12,095 nucleotides of DNA from JAVVFH01 sp032250585 (GCA_032250585.1 JAVVFH010000092.1:1-12095), one strand, 5' to 3'; positions 1-7,461 are shown, counted from the first letter of the stretch. The notes: a model not told the origin generated them from the sequence alone. Numbers and translations: made by a program.

Positions 1-75
1 GCCCGCCGCGGCTTCGGGTCAGCCGCCGGCCAGGCGTGGATTGGAAACTCCGATGAATTGTCCGTCCCGTCATAA
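1..75 (+). CDS. Possible 3' end of an upstream gene (partial; gspG expected by synteny only)
   Basis: Frame 1 is open from the window edge to a TAA at 73-75 and encodes 24 residues (ARRGFGSAAGQAWIGNSDEL followed by SVPS). Third codon positions are strongly G/C, as in the real genes here, so it may be coding. It would overlap the gspH start by about 20 bp, similar to the gspN-gspD junction. In xps-type clusters the gene before gspH is the major pseudopilin gspG. However, the visible residues do not show the Asp/Gly-rich C-terminal signature I would expect of GspG, so identity is not established. It could also be an open stretch by chance in GC-rich DNA. Confidence 0.3.
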   Translation, partial: ARRGFGSAAGQAWIGNSDELSVPS

Positions 76-526
76 GCGTTCGTTCCGGTCCGGCGGGTTC
101 ACACTCGTTGAACTGGTGGTCGTGCTGGTCATCGTGGCCCTGATGATGACCCTGGTCGGCACCTCGATTTCCCGCAGCGTTTCCGGTGCCGAGATGCGCA
201 CCGCCGCCCGCAAGGTCGCCGCTTCGCTGCGTTACACGCGCACCCACGCGATTCTCGAAAAAGCCGAGCAGGTGTTCATGGTAGATACGGAAAAACGCAG
301 TTACAGCGCGCCCGGGCGTGAAACCGTGGAATTGCCCGAAGGCATGCAGGTGGAACTCAATACGGCCCGCTCCGAACTCACCTCCGAAACCGTCGGCGGC
401 ATCCGCTTTTATCCTGATGGCGGCTCGACGGGCGGCAACGTCAAGCTGGAAGCCAATGGGCGCATCTACCAGGTCAACGTCGCCTGGCTGACCGGTGAAG
501 CCTCCGTGCAAAGGCCGGATGATTGA
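53..526 (+). CDS. gspH: T2SS minor pseudopilin GspH (XpsH-like)
   Basis: Minor pseudopilin of the type II secretion system, a component of the pseudopilus tip complex, matured by prepilin peptidase at the inner membrane. From ATG 53 the protein has 157 residues. It begins with a 15-residue basic leader ending in Gly-Gly, then FTLVELVVVLVIVAL: the canonical cleavage site with Phe+1 and Glu+5, followed by the hydrophobic N-terminal helix. The C-terminal half shows the GspH-type strand pattern, with IRFYPDGGSTGG near residues 117-128 and a closing VNVAWLTGEASV. An in-frame TTG at 41 would add four residues; I prefer ATG 53, which has GGAAA about 5 bases upstream. The TGA at 524-526 overlaps a possible TTG start of gspI. 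H rather than I or J is assigned from the GspH-like C-terminus and its first place in the H-I-J-K order. Confidence 0.9.
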   Translation: MNCPSRHKRSFRSGGFTLVELVVVLVIVALMMTLVGTSISRSVSGAEMRTAARKVAASLRYTRTHAILEKAEQVFMVDTEKRSYSAPGRETVELPEGMQVELNTARSELTSETVGGIRFYPDGGSTGGNVKLEANGRIYQVNVAWLTGEASVQRPDD

Positions 527-1029
527 GCCGCACAGCACGAAAAGCCACGATCATCGCGGCTTCAGCCGCGAAACGGCCTGTGAACGCGCGCCGACAATCG
601 CCGGCCGCCGGCCGCGCCAGCGGCGGTTTCACACTGCTCGAACTGCTGCTCGCTTTCGTGGTGTTTGCGCTGAGCTTCGCAACCGTGCTGGAAATTCTGT
701 CCGGGTCGATGCGCAATACCGTGCGCGCCCGGCAGGACACCGAGGCGGCGCTGGTGGCGCAATCGGTAATGGACCAGCTCGGCCTTGAAATTCCCTACGA
801 AGACGGCTTCCGGGCGGACGGCGAAGACGGCGATTACCAGTGGACAATCGAGGTCTACGCCTACGAAGGCGAGGATGGCGACGGTTCCGCCATCGAGTTG
901 GGCGAGATGGTCGGCATCGAACTTTTGCAGATCGATCTGGACGTCGCCTGGGGCAAGCCGCCGCGCGACCGGGTCAGCCAGTTCAGCACACTGCGGGCGG
1001 TCATGATCGACCGGGAGCCGGCTTTGTGA
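523..1029 (+). CDS. gspI: T2SS minor pseudopilin GspI (XpsI-like), start uncertain
   Basis: Minor pseudopilin that forms the pseudopilus tip with H, J and K. The leader ends Gly-Gly before FTLLELLLAFVVFALSFA, a standard prepilin peptidase site with Glu+5 and a hydrophobic helix. ALVAQSVMDQLG about 50 residues further on is the typical GspI helix. Two starts are possible. TTG 523 overlaps the gspH stop (TTGA) and gives 168 residues with an unusually long 35-residue leader. GTG 580 gives 149 residues with a 16-residue leader like that of GspH. The codons between them carry a REP-type palindrome (554-571), so the extra N-terminal residues may be repeat-derived or untranslated. Neither start has a strong Shine-Dalgarno site. 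The gene ends TGA 1027-1029, overlapping the gspJ GTG by 3 bases. Confidence 0.88.
   Translation: MSRTARKATIIAASAAKRPVNARRQSPAAGRASGGFTLLELLLAFVVFALSFATVLEILSGSMRNTVRARQDTEAALVAQSVMDQLGLEIPYEDGFRADGEDGDYQWTIEVYAYEGEDGDGSAIELGEMVGIELLQIDLDVAWGKPPRDRVSQFSTLRAVMIDREPAL
554..571. repeat. REP-type palindrome at the 5' end of gspI
   Basis: TCGCGGCT-TC-AGCCGCGA is a perfect palindrome with 8-bp arms. Positions 553-569 match the right-hand REP arm at 7502-7518 in 15 of 17 bases, differing only in the two central bases. The conserved GTGGGAG head is missing, so this is a degenerate or core-only copy. It lies between the gspH stop and the GTG 580 codon, within or just before gspI. Confidence 0.6.
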
Positions 1030-1727
1030 GCAGGTCGAAGGGTTTTACGCTGGTCGAGCTGCTGCTGGCGGTTTCGCTGATGAGCATGCTGCTGGCGCTG
1101 GCCTACGGCGGCTTGCGCGCCGCCACGCGGGCCGCGGACAAGGGACAAACGATCCTCGAGGACAGCAGCCGGATCCGCATGGCCCACCAGTTCGTGCGCA
1201 AGCAGCTCAACCAGGCGGTGCCGCTGGCGTTCGCGGAGGACGAAGCGGACGACACGCGCGTTGTGTTCGAGGGCTCGGCGCAGTCCATCCGTTACGTCGC
1301 GCCGATGCCGGGATACCTCGGTTTCGGGGGCTTGCAGGTCCAGGAACTGGCCATCGTTCCAGGCCGCAACGGCATGGAACTGGTGCTTTCGCACGCGCTG
1401 TTGCAGGAATTCGAAGAGGCGCGCCTGTATGAGCGTGAACCGATCCTGCTCGTGGGTAATATCGCCTCCGGAGAATTCAATTTTCTCGGCCGCGACGAAG
1501 AAAGCGGTGAACTGACCAGCTGGAGCAACAGCTGGGACAGCACGCTCGGCTTGCCTCTTTCCGTCTCGCTGGACCTGGAGTTCGAGGAGGAGGTTTACAT
1601 CGACTGGCCGCTGCTGATGGCTTCGTTGCGGGTGGACGCCTCTGCCGTTACTGCCGCCGGCGGGCGGAGCTCGAATTACCGCGCCACCATCCAGGACCTG
1701 ATCAACAAGCGGAAGAACCAGCAGTGA
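1026..1727 (+). CDS. gspJ: T2SS minor pseudopilin GspJ (XpsJ-like)
   Basis: Minor pseudopilin that completes the I-J-K tip complex. The start is GTG 1026 in a GTGA overlap with the gspI stop, and GGGAG at 1013-1017 lies 8 bases upstream, which settles the start. The frame stays open further upstream, but those codons encode an arginine-rich sequence typical of an out-of-frame reading of gspI. The protein has 233 residues: a 6-residue leader VSRSKG, then FTLVELLLAVSLMSMLLALAY with Glu+5. The rest is a typical GspJ-length periplasmic domain with many acidic residues and a C-terminal segment (SLRVDAS... to IQDLINKRKNQQ). It overlaps gspK at 1724-1727. Confidence 0.92.
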   Translation: MSRSKGFTLVELLLAVSLMSMLLALAYGGLRAATRAADKGQTILEDSSRIRMAHQFVRKQLNQAVPLAFAEDEADDTRVVFEGSAQSIRYVAPMPGYLGFGGLQVQELAIVPGRNGMELVLSHALLQEFEEARLYEREPILLVGNIASGEFNFLGRDEESGELTSWSNSWDSTLGLPLSVSLDLEFEEEVYIDWPLLMASLRVDASAVTAAGGRSSNYRATIQDLINKRKNQQ

Positions 1728-2656
1728 GAGGTGCCCGCCGCCAGGCGAGCTGCGGCCGGCCCGGCGTTGCGGCCGGTTGCCGCCAGCGGGGCGTGGCACT
1801 GGTGCTGGTGCTGTGGATACTGCTGCTGGTGAGCATCTCCACCAGCGCGTATACCCTGATGGCCCGCATGGACCTGCTCGAAGCGCACACCATGCTGTCG
1901 AGCACGCGGGCGCGCATGGCGGCCGAGGCGGGTTTGTCAGTGGCTGCGCTCTACCTGCAGGACCCCGATGAACTGACGCGCCTGGTTCCGGACGGACGGC
2001 CGTACATGCTCGCATTTCAGGACGTGTCGATCGAAATTCAGATCACCGATGAACGGGGCAAGCTGGACATCAACGCGGCCGACGAGCCGACGTTGCAACA
2101 GCTGTTCGTGAATAACGGCCTGGACGAACAGAATGCGACTTACCTGGCCGCGGCGGTGCTCGACTGGGCCGACCCGGACGAGATCGAGCGCGCCAACGGG
2201 GCCGAGGCCGAAAGTTACTATGCAGCCGGTCTGGAAGTGGGTCCGGGCAACCGCCGCTTCGTGATGGTCGAGGAGATCCTGCAGGTGTTGGGGATGCCCT
2301 GGGAGCTTTACCGGGAAATCGAACCGGGCTTGTCGGTCCACTCGAAACAGGGTACGCCCGATGCGGCCTATGCACCACTGGAAGCCTTGTTGGCCTTGCC
2401 CGACATGACGGAGGAGGAAGCGCGGAACTTCATCGAGGAACGACAATCTCAAGAGGCGGGTTCAGGCCTTGGCGCCACGCTGCCGAGTGGCGAGGTGGCC
2501 ATGGCGCAGGGGCGGGGCGTGACGTATAGTATCGTGGCAAAAGCCACCCTCCCCAATGGCATCTGGGACCAGATAGAAGCGACGATCAGCTTTGGAGGCA
2601 ACCCGAGCGGGCTGCCTTACCGGATTCTGCGATGGCGCGAAGGATTCCATCATTGA
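1724..2656 (+). CDS. gspK: T2SS minor pseudopilin GspK (XpsK-like)
   Basis: Large minor pseudopilin that caps the pseudopilus tip. GTG 1724 overlaps the gspJ stop (GTGA), with GGAAG at 1711-1715 spaced 8 bases. The 310 residues are near the usual GspK length. A 23-residue leader ends QRG before VALVLVLWILLLVSIS; position +5 is not Glu, which is normal for GspK and separates it from H, I and J. Family features follow: ITDERGKLDINAADEPTLQQ (near residues 107-126), a region around AEAESYYAAGLEVGPGNRR leading to VEEILQVLGM, and a C-terminal helix-hairpin-like stretch (LLALPDMTEEEARNFIEER). The stop at 2654-2656 is 7 bases before gspL. The leader is longer and more cysteine-rich (two Cys) than usual. 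Confidence 0.92.
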   Translation: MRGARRQASCGRPGVAAGCRQRGVALVLVLWILLLVSISTSAYTLMARMDLLEAHTMLSSTRARMAAEAGLSVAALYLQDPDELTRLVPDGRPYMLAFQDVSIEIQITDERGKLDINAADEPTLQQLFVNNGLDEQNATYLAAAVLDWADPDEIERANGAEAESYYAAGLEVGPGNRRFVMVEEILQVLGMPWELYREIEPGLSVHSKQGTPDAAYAPLEALLALPDMTEEEARNFIEERQSQEAGSGLGATLPSGEVAMAQGRGVTYSIVAKATLPNGIWDQIEATISFGGNPSGLPYRILRWREGFHH

Positions 2657-2663
2657 GAGCACC

Positions 2664-3782
2664 ATGGCAAACGCACTCCTAGACAATCTGCAGACTCTTC
2701 GCGGCCGCGTGCAGGCAGGGCCGGCGGGGAAATTCCTGCGTTGGTGGGTGGAGGAGCTGAGGCAGGTTCTGCCGCTCTCATGGCAGCGAAAACTCCAGTA
2801 TGCGGCGCGGCGCGTGACCTTTTCGGTACAGGGCGACAGGCTCGAGGTCGGTATCGACGAAAATCGCCGGCTGCGGACACTCGAGCACTTTCCGCTGGCA
2901 CAGCAGGCCACGCTGCAGCAACAGCAACTCGACGACCTGCTGAAGGAAAACGACCTGCTGGAGGCGCCGCGCTTTTTGCTGCTGGAGTCCTCGTCGGTGT
3001 TGAGCCGGCGGATCAACCTGCCGGCGGCGGCCGAAGCCAGCCTGGCCCAGGTGCTGACTTTCGAGATGGACCGGCAAACGCCGTTCAAGGCCGCCGACGT
3101 GTATTTCGACTGGAAAATCCTCGAGCGCGACAGCGACTCCGGCCAGTTGCGCCTGAATCTGTACGTCGTGCCGCGGCGCGAAGTGGATCAACTGCTGCGG
3201 CCGCTGGTCGCGCGCGGACTGGAACTCAGCGGTGTCGACGTGGTGGACGACGGCCGGACCCTCGGCCTCAACCTGCTGCCCATGCAGCAGCGCCAGCGGC
3301 CAGCCAACCCGAAAGCTCGGCTGAATTACGCGCTGGGCGCCGCGGCCGCGCTGCTGCTGGCCCTGGTCATGGCGCAGTCGCTGTACCTGCGGGGGCACCA
3401 GGTGCATGAATTGGAAAAAGCCATCGCCGAGCTGCAGGACGAGGCGCGCCGGGTCGTCCGGACCCGCCAGCAGATCGAGGATGCCAGCGCGGCCGCCAGC
3501 TTTCTCGCGTTGCAGCGCGCCGAATCACCCCTGTCGATCGAACTGCTGGCCGATGTCACGCGGATCCTGCCCGACGACACCTACCTGGACCGCCTGGTGA
3601 TCGGCCGGAACAGTGTGCAGATGCAGGGCAAGTCGCAAAACGCCCAGCGCCTGATCGAACTGGTCAACCAGTCCGAACTCCTGGGTGAGGCGGCCTTTCG
3701 CGGCTCGACGCGCCTGGACGCGCGCAGCGGACTGGAGATTTTTGAGGTCAACGCGCAGATCATGCCGGTGGACGAAGGTTGA
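2664..3782 (+). CDS. gspL: T2SS inner-membrane platform protein GspL (XpsL-like, PilN-type periplasmic domain)
   Basis: Bitopic inner-membrane protein that links the cytoplasmic ATPase GspE to the rest of the platform. ATG 2664 has GAGAG about 4 bases upstream and follows gspK by 7 bases; earlier in-frame codons lie inside gspK. The 372 residues divide into a cytoplasmic part (about 1-218), one membrane helix (about 222-242, LNYALGAAAALLLALVMAQS), a short coiled coil, and a PilN-like periplasmic domain (LLADVTRILPDDTYLDRL, then VQMQGKSQNAQRLIELVNQS). The cytoplasmic half retains the PilM/GspL pattern LLLESSSVLSRRINLPAAAE followed by LTFEMDRQTPFKAADVYFDW. The size and layout suit XpsL of Xanthomonas. 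The TGA overlaps the first base of the gspM ATG. Confidence 0.9.
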   Translation: MANALLDNLQTLRGRVQAGPAGKFLRWWVEELRQVLPLSWQRKLQYAARRVTFSVQGDRLEVGIDENRRLRTLEHFPLAQQATLQQQQLDDLLKENDLLEAPRFLLLESSSVLSRRINLPAAAEASLAQVLTFEMDRQTPFKAADVYFDWKILERDSDSGQLRLNLYVVPRREVDQLLRPLVARGLELSGVDVVDDGRTLGLNLLPMQQRQRPANPKARLNYALGAAAALLLALVMAQSLYLRGHQVHELEKAIAELQDEARRVVRTRQQIEDASAAASFLALQRAESPLSIELLADVTRILPDDTYLDRLVIGRNSVQMQGKSQNAQRLIELVNQSELLGEAAFRGSTRLDARSGLEIFEVNAQIMPVDEG

Positions 3783-4378
3783 TGGCGGCGATTCCCGAGC
3801 AGGCTAACAGCCGGCTGGTGGCGATCCTGCTGTTCGTGATCGTGCTCATCCTGGTCTACCTGCTGTGTTTCCACTGGTTCATTCTCCGGCACCTGGAGTA
3901 CGGTCGCGAGATCGGCGCGCTTGCCGAACAGTTGGGCCGCTACCAGCGCGTGGCCATGCAGAAGAACGACTACGAGCAGCGGCTGCAGTCGCTGCAGGAA
4001 CGCAAGTCGGACGAGAGCCTGTTCCTGGAGGGCAACGATTTCAACGAGGCGGCCGCCCAGATGTCGGAACGGCTCAGCCAGATGATCCGCGTGCAGGCCG
4101 AGGAAAGCTGCCAGATCGTCAGCCGCCAGCCGGTGCGGTCGCGGGTGGAGGAACGATTCCAGCGGGTCACGGTCAACGTGCGCATGCGCTGTGAGATCGA
4201 AGACCTGAAAAAAGTCCTCTACGCGCTCGAAACCAGCGTGCCGATGATCATCGCCGACGAGGTGACGGTCATCAAACCGCGGGCCAGGCGCAGTTCCCGC
4301 AACCGTTCGGTCAGCAGCAATATATTGGATATCCGCTTTAATATGTACGGCTACCTCGGCAACGAGGCCGCGCGATGA
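3782..4378 (+). CDS. gspM: T2SS inner-membrane platform protein GspM (XpsM-like, type b)
   Basis: Partner of GspL in the T2SS inner-membrane platform. ATG 3782 sits in TGATG with the gspL stop, so translation is probably coupled; a TTG directly before it is a less likely start. The protein has 198 residues: a short cytoplasmic N-terminus, one membrane helix at about 11-34 (VAILLFVIVLILVYLLCFHW), a periplasmic coiled coil (about 38-70, rich in Glu, Gln and Arg) and a C-terminal ferredoxin-like half with VTVNVRMRCEIEDLKKVLYALE and LDIRFNMYGYL. This matches the XpsM-type GspM family rather than the enterobacterial PulM type. It ends TGA 4376-4378, overlapping the gspN ATG (ATGA). Confidence 0.88.
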   Translation: MAAIPEQANSRLVAILLFVIVLILVYLLCFHWFILRHLEYGREIGALAEQLGRYQRVAMQKNDYEQRLQSLQERKSDESLFLEGNDFNEAAAQMSERLSQMIRVQAEESCQIVSRQPVRSRVEERFQRVTVNVRMRCEIEDLKKVLYALETSVPMIIADEVTVIKPRARRSSRNRSVSSNILDIRFNMYGYLGNEAAR

Positions 4379-5190
4379 TCGGCTGGTTACAGGAAAATCC
4401 GATCGGCATTGCGCTGGCGTCGTTGTGCGCGGCGCTGCTGCTGGTTTCCCTGCTGCTGTTCGTGGTCTGGAGCCTGCCGCCCCCCGTGCGCGTTGGTGAA
4501 GTGGGTGAAGACGAAGCCCTGATGAATTCCGAGCTTCCCGAGCTCGCGCCCAGCAAGCCAATCGACAGCTACGCCATCGTCACCGAGCGCCCGGTGTTCA
4601 ACGAAAGCCGCCAGCCGGAACTGGACGCCGACCTGGCGGGCGAGACTGCGGACGACGAATTGATCGAAGAGGAGGTTGACGCGCCGGAAGTGGAACTCGC
4701 CGGGGTCGTGATCACGCCTTCGCTGCGCATGGTGACCTTCAAACAAAAAGACAAACCCGAATCGCTGGTGGCCTTCGAGGGCAAACCGCTCGAAGGCGAT
4801 TACGGCAGTTGGCAGGTCAGCCGCATTGGTCCGCGCGAGGTGATGCTGACCTCGGCATCAGGGCGTGAACTGCAGTTGGAACTGCAGGTGCATGATGCGA
4901 AAATTGCGGTACCGCCGAAAGCACCGCCGGCGACCGCGGGCGATTCGTCCGAGGCGGCTGCGGGCGAGCGCGATACGGATGGCGAGGAGCCGCTTTCACG
5001 GGCAGAGGAAATCCGCCAGCGTATCGCCGAGCGGCGCGAGGAATTGAGACGCGCCGCCGAGGACGGCGCGGCCAACGGCGCCTCTGCGGCCAAACAGTCC
5101 CAGCAGCAACCCCCCAGCTATCGCGAGGCGATCCGGTCGATGATCGGTTCGCGGCAAGAAAAACAAACGGATGAGAACAATGATCGCTAA
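4375..5190 (+). CDS. gspN: T2SS XpsN-type GspC-like protein (bitopic, HR domain)
   Basis: Connects the inner-membrane L-M platform to the secretin. In Xanthomonas, XpsN occupies this position between M and D and serves in place of a classical GspC. The 271 residues have one membrane helix at about 12-33, an acidic linker (about 42-105, with ERPVFNESRQP at 71-81), and a GspC homology-region-like beta domain at about 105-172 (VELAGVVITPSLRMVTF, then GSWQVSRIGPREVMLTSASG and ELQLEL). An Ala/Pro-rich spacer and a charged helix at about 206-230 (SRAEEIRQRIAERREELRR) follow, then a Gln-rich tail. There is no PDZ domain. ATG 4375 overlaps the gspM stop, and the end overlaps gspD by 20 bases. The name GspN follows the Xanthomonas usage and differs from the enterobacterial GspN family; GspC-like is the functional description. 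Confidence 0.83.
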   Translation: MIGWLQENPIGIALASLCAALLLVSLLLFVVWSLPPPVRVGEVGEDEALMNSELPELAPSKPIDSYAIVTERPVFNESRQPELDADLAGETADDELIEEEVDAPEVELAGVVITPSLRMVTFKQKDKPESLVAFEGKPLEGDYGSWQVSRIGPREVMLTSASGRELQLELQVHDAKIAVPPKAPPATAGDSSEAAAGERDTDGEEPLSRAEEIRQRIAERREELRRAAEDGAANGASAAKQSQQQPPSYREAIRSMIGSRQEKQTDENNDR

Positions 5191-7405
5191 AGGAAACCCA
5201 GGCACCGTAACGACCAGCAACATCGTCCGGCGGGCCGGACTCATGCTGCTGACGTTGCTGGTGGCCGTGAGTTGCTCTTCCACCGGCGACCGGCAGGACG
5301 CCGGGCAAAGCGAATGGGTTGCTGACAAAGTCGCGGTACCGCCGCCGGAAGGCGAGGCCATCATCGAGTCGAACGCCGTTTCCAAGCCGGCCGTGATGGA
5401 GGTCGAAATCTATGAGGGCTCGGGGGAATTCATCGACACCGAGGCCGCGCGCCCGCGCCGGGAAGTCGTCTCGGAAGACGGCGAGATCGTGCTCAATTTC
5501 GAAGCCGAATCGGTGCAGTCGGTCGTGCACACCATTCTCGGCGAGGTGCTGCAGGAAACCTTCGTGATCGGGCCGGGCGTGGGCGGGGAGGTCACCTTCT
5601 CCACCTCCAAACCGGTGTCGCGCGACCAGTTGATGCCGATACTCGAATTGCTGCTGCGCTGGAACGGCGCCACTTTGGTCTACACCGAGGGCCGCTACCA
5701 CGTGCTGCCGGTCGCGGAAGCCATCCGCGGCAATCTCTACCCTGAAATCGGGCCGGCCGAGCAGGCCCGCGGTTTCGAGGTGCGGGCGGTGCCGCTGGAG
5801 TACATCTCCGCGACGGAGATGGCGACCATTCTCGAGCCCTACGTCCGCGAGGGCGGCATCGTGCATGTCGATCAGAACCGCAGCATGGTATTTCTGGCCG
5901 GCACGCCGGAGGAATTGCGGAACTACCTCAAAACGGTAAAAATCTTCGACGTGGACTGGCTGGCGGGCATGTCGGTGGGCATCTTTCCGCTGATGACCGT
6001 GGACGTAAATTCCATCATCACCGAACTGGAAGGCGTGTTTGGTTCCGGCGCCGAATCGCCGCTGGCGGGCATGTTTCGTTTCGTGCCGCTGGAGCGGCTC
6101 GGGTCGGTGATGGTGATCACTTACCAGAAAGACTACCTGCGCAAGGCCGAGGAGTGGATCAAGATCCTCGACCGCGGCGCCGCCGGCACCGGCAGCCAGT
6201 TGTACGTCTACCGGGTCAAGAACCTGGAGGCACCCGTTCTGGCCGGCTACCTGACGCAGCTGTTCGGCGGCGAAGCCACGTCGGGCGGCGGCGGCGGTGC
6301 GGGCGGGGGCGGGTTGGCGCCGGGCCTCGAGCCGGTGCAGGTCGGCTCGGTGGAAGATTTCAACCAGAGCCGGGTCGGCGCGCGACCGCAGCAGCGGCAG
6401 GGGGAAGGGGCCGGCGGAATGGTGCTGGATTTCGGCGAAGGCGATGACATCCGCATCACTTCCGTGGTGGAGACCAATTCGCTGCTGATCCAGGCGACCC
6501 AGTCGCAGTACAATTCGATTCTCGCGGCTATCGAGCGCATCGACATCGAACCGCTGCAGGTGTTGATCGAATCGCAGGTGCTGGACGTGGAACTCAACGA
6601 GGAGCTGCAGTTCGGCGTCAACTGGTTTCTCACCAATAATCCCGACCTGATCCCGGCCGGGAACACCGACAACCGCTACCTCGAGTCGCTGGCTTTCGGC
6701 AGCGGTTCGGCCGAGTCCGGCGGCTTCAATTTCCTGACCACAATCAGCCGGCCGCTGCGCGACGGCCTGCCGTTCATCCAGGCCACGATCGCGGCGCTGG
6801 ACAACGTGACCGACGTCCGTTCGCTGGCGGCGCCTTCGCTGCTGGTGCGCAACAACGCCACTGCCACCATCACGGTGGGCACGCAGGTGCCGGTCAGTTC
6901 CTCGTCGATCACTACCGGCAACCAGAACGTCGTCAGCAGCGCGCAGTACGTTTCCACCGGCGTGACGCTGACCGTGACGCCCCGCATCAATCCGGGCGGC
7001 CTGGTGTATATGGACATCGCCCAGGACGTCAGCCGCCCGGGTGCGCGCGACCCCGACATCTCCACCAGCGGCAACCCGCCGATCAACAACAAGACGGTCA
7101 ACAGCCAGGTCGCGGTGCAGTCCGGCCAGACGGTGTTCCTCGGCGGGCTGATCTCCGAGCAGGACTCGCGCGGCCGCTCGGGCGTGCCGTATCTGAGCCG
7201 CGTGCCGGTCATCGGCTCGATGTTCGGGGCGCGCAGCAAGGCGCTGTCGCGCAGCGAAACGCTGGTGATGATTACCCCCACCGTGATCGAAAGCGCGGTC
7301 GATCTGAAAGAGATCAGCAAGGAAATGGAGAAGCAGTTTTCGCGCCTGCCGCCCTTGAAGATCAGCACCCTTCAGGAAGTGGAGAGCCGGCAGCCGGAAG
7401 ACTAG
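5171..7405 (+). CDS. gspD: T2SS outer-membrane secretin GspD (XpsD-like, probable lipoprotein)
   Basis: Forms the multimeric outer-membrane channel through which folded periplasmic proteins leave the cell. The 744 residues begin with a long basic region and a hydrophobic segment ending LLVAVSC (Cys35), a plausible though imperfect lipobox (Ala at -3); Xanthomonas XpsD is known as a lipoprotein. Domains in order: N0 at about 105-183, N1 at about 202-262, N2 at about 268-335, N3 at about 343-462 interrupted by a Gly-rich insert (about 366-425), and the secretin barrel at about 463-706. The barrel includes VGTQVPVSSSS, TGVTLTVTPRI, VAVQSGQTVFLGGLI and GVPYLSRVPVIGSMF. A charged helical tail follows. 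ATG 5171 lies inside gspN; ATG 5180 is an equally possible start. It is the last T2SS gene here. Confidence 0.96.
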   Translation: MRTMIAKGNPGTVTTSNIVRRAGLMLLTLLVAVSCSSTGDRQDAGQSEWVADKVAVPPPEGEAIIESNAVSKPAVMEVEIYEGSGEFIDTEAARPRREVVSEDGEIVLNFEAESVQSVVHTILGEVLQETFVIGPGVGGEVTFSTSKPVSRDQLMPILELLLRWNGATLVYTEGRYHVLPVAEAIRGNLYPEIGPAEQARGFEVRAVPLEYISATEMATILEPYVREGGIVHVDQNRSMVFLAGTPEELRNYLKTVKIFDVDWLAGMSVGIFPLMTVDVNSIITELEGVFGSGAESPLAGMFRFVPLERLGSVMVITYQKDYLRKAEEWIKILDRGAAGTGSQLYVYRVKNLEAPVLAGYLTQLFGGEATSGGGGGAGGGGLAPGLEPVQVGSVEDFNQSRVGARPQQRQGEGAGGMVLDFGEGDDIRITSVVETNSLLIQATQSQYNSILAAIERIDIEPLQVLIESQVLDVELNEELQFGVNWFLTNNPDLIPAGNTDNRYLESLAFGSGSAESGGFNFLTTISRPLRDGLPFIQATIAALDNVTDVRSLAAPSLLVRNNATATITVGTQVPVSSSSITTGNQNVVSSAQYVSTGVTLTVTPRINPGGLVYMDIAQDVSRPGARDPDISTSGNPPINNKTVNSQVAVQSGQTVFLGGLISEQDSRGRSGVPYLSRVPVIGSMFGARSKALSRSETLVMITPTVIESAVDLKEISKEMEKQFSRLPPLKISTLQEVESRQPED

Positions 7406-7418
7406 CCGTGCTTGCAGC

Positions 7419-7461
7419 AAAAATGTGGCAGCAAACATGAGGGAGCAAAAATTGTGGGAGC
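7419..7461. repeat. Three imperfect tandem 14-15-mers ending in the REP head
   Basis: Units at 7419-7432 (AAAAATGTGGCAGC), 7433-7446 (AAACATGAGGGAGC) and 7447-7461 (AAAAATTGTGGGAGC) follow each other without gaps. The last unit runs into the head of the left REP arm. Each carries a version of the GTGGGAGC head, so the units look like serial, partly decayed copies of the sequence at the REP boundary. Confidence 0.55.

Noticed and set aside
840..1025. A 62-residue N-terminal extension of gspJ from ATG 840
   Set aside because: The extension is an arginine-rich off-frame reading of gspI. The prepilin leader, the GGGAG site and the GTGA overlap all support GTG 1026.
861..2015. A 384-codon minus-strand open frame opposite gspI, gspJ and gspK
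   Set aside because: Same reason: biased composition (Arg, Ala, Gln), no domain, no ribosome site considered convincing, and it lies across three well-supported pseudopilin genes.
6284..6312. GC-rich low-complexity tract that might be a DNA repeat
   Set aside because: It encodes the Gly-rich linker of GspD in frame and is explained by glycine codons.
4817..7438. An 873-codon open frame on the minus strand opposite gspN and gspD
   Set aside because: It is a shadow: in GC-rich genes with G/C third positions the antisense frame tends to lack stops. Its translation is rich in His, Arg, Ala and Asp with no recognisable domain, and the + strand genes there are unmistakable.
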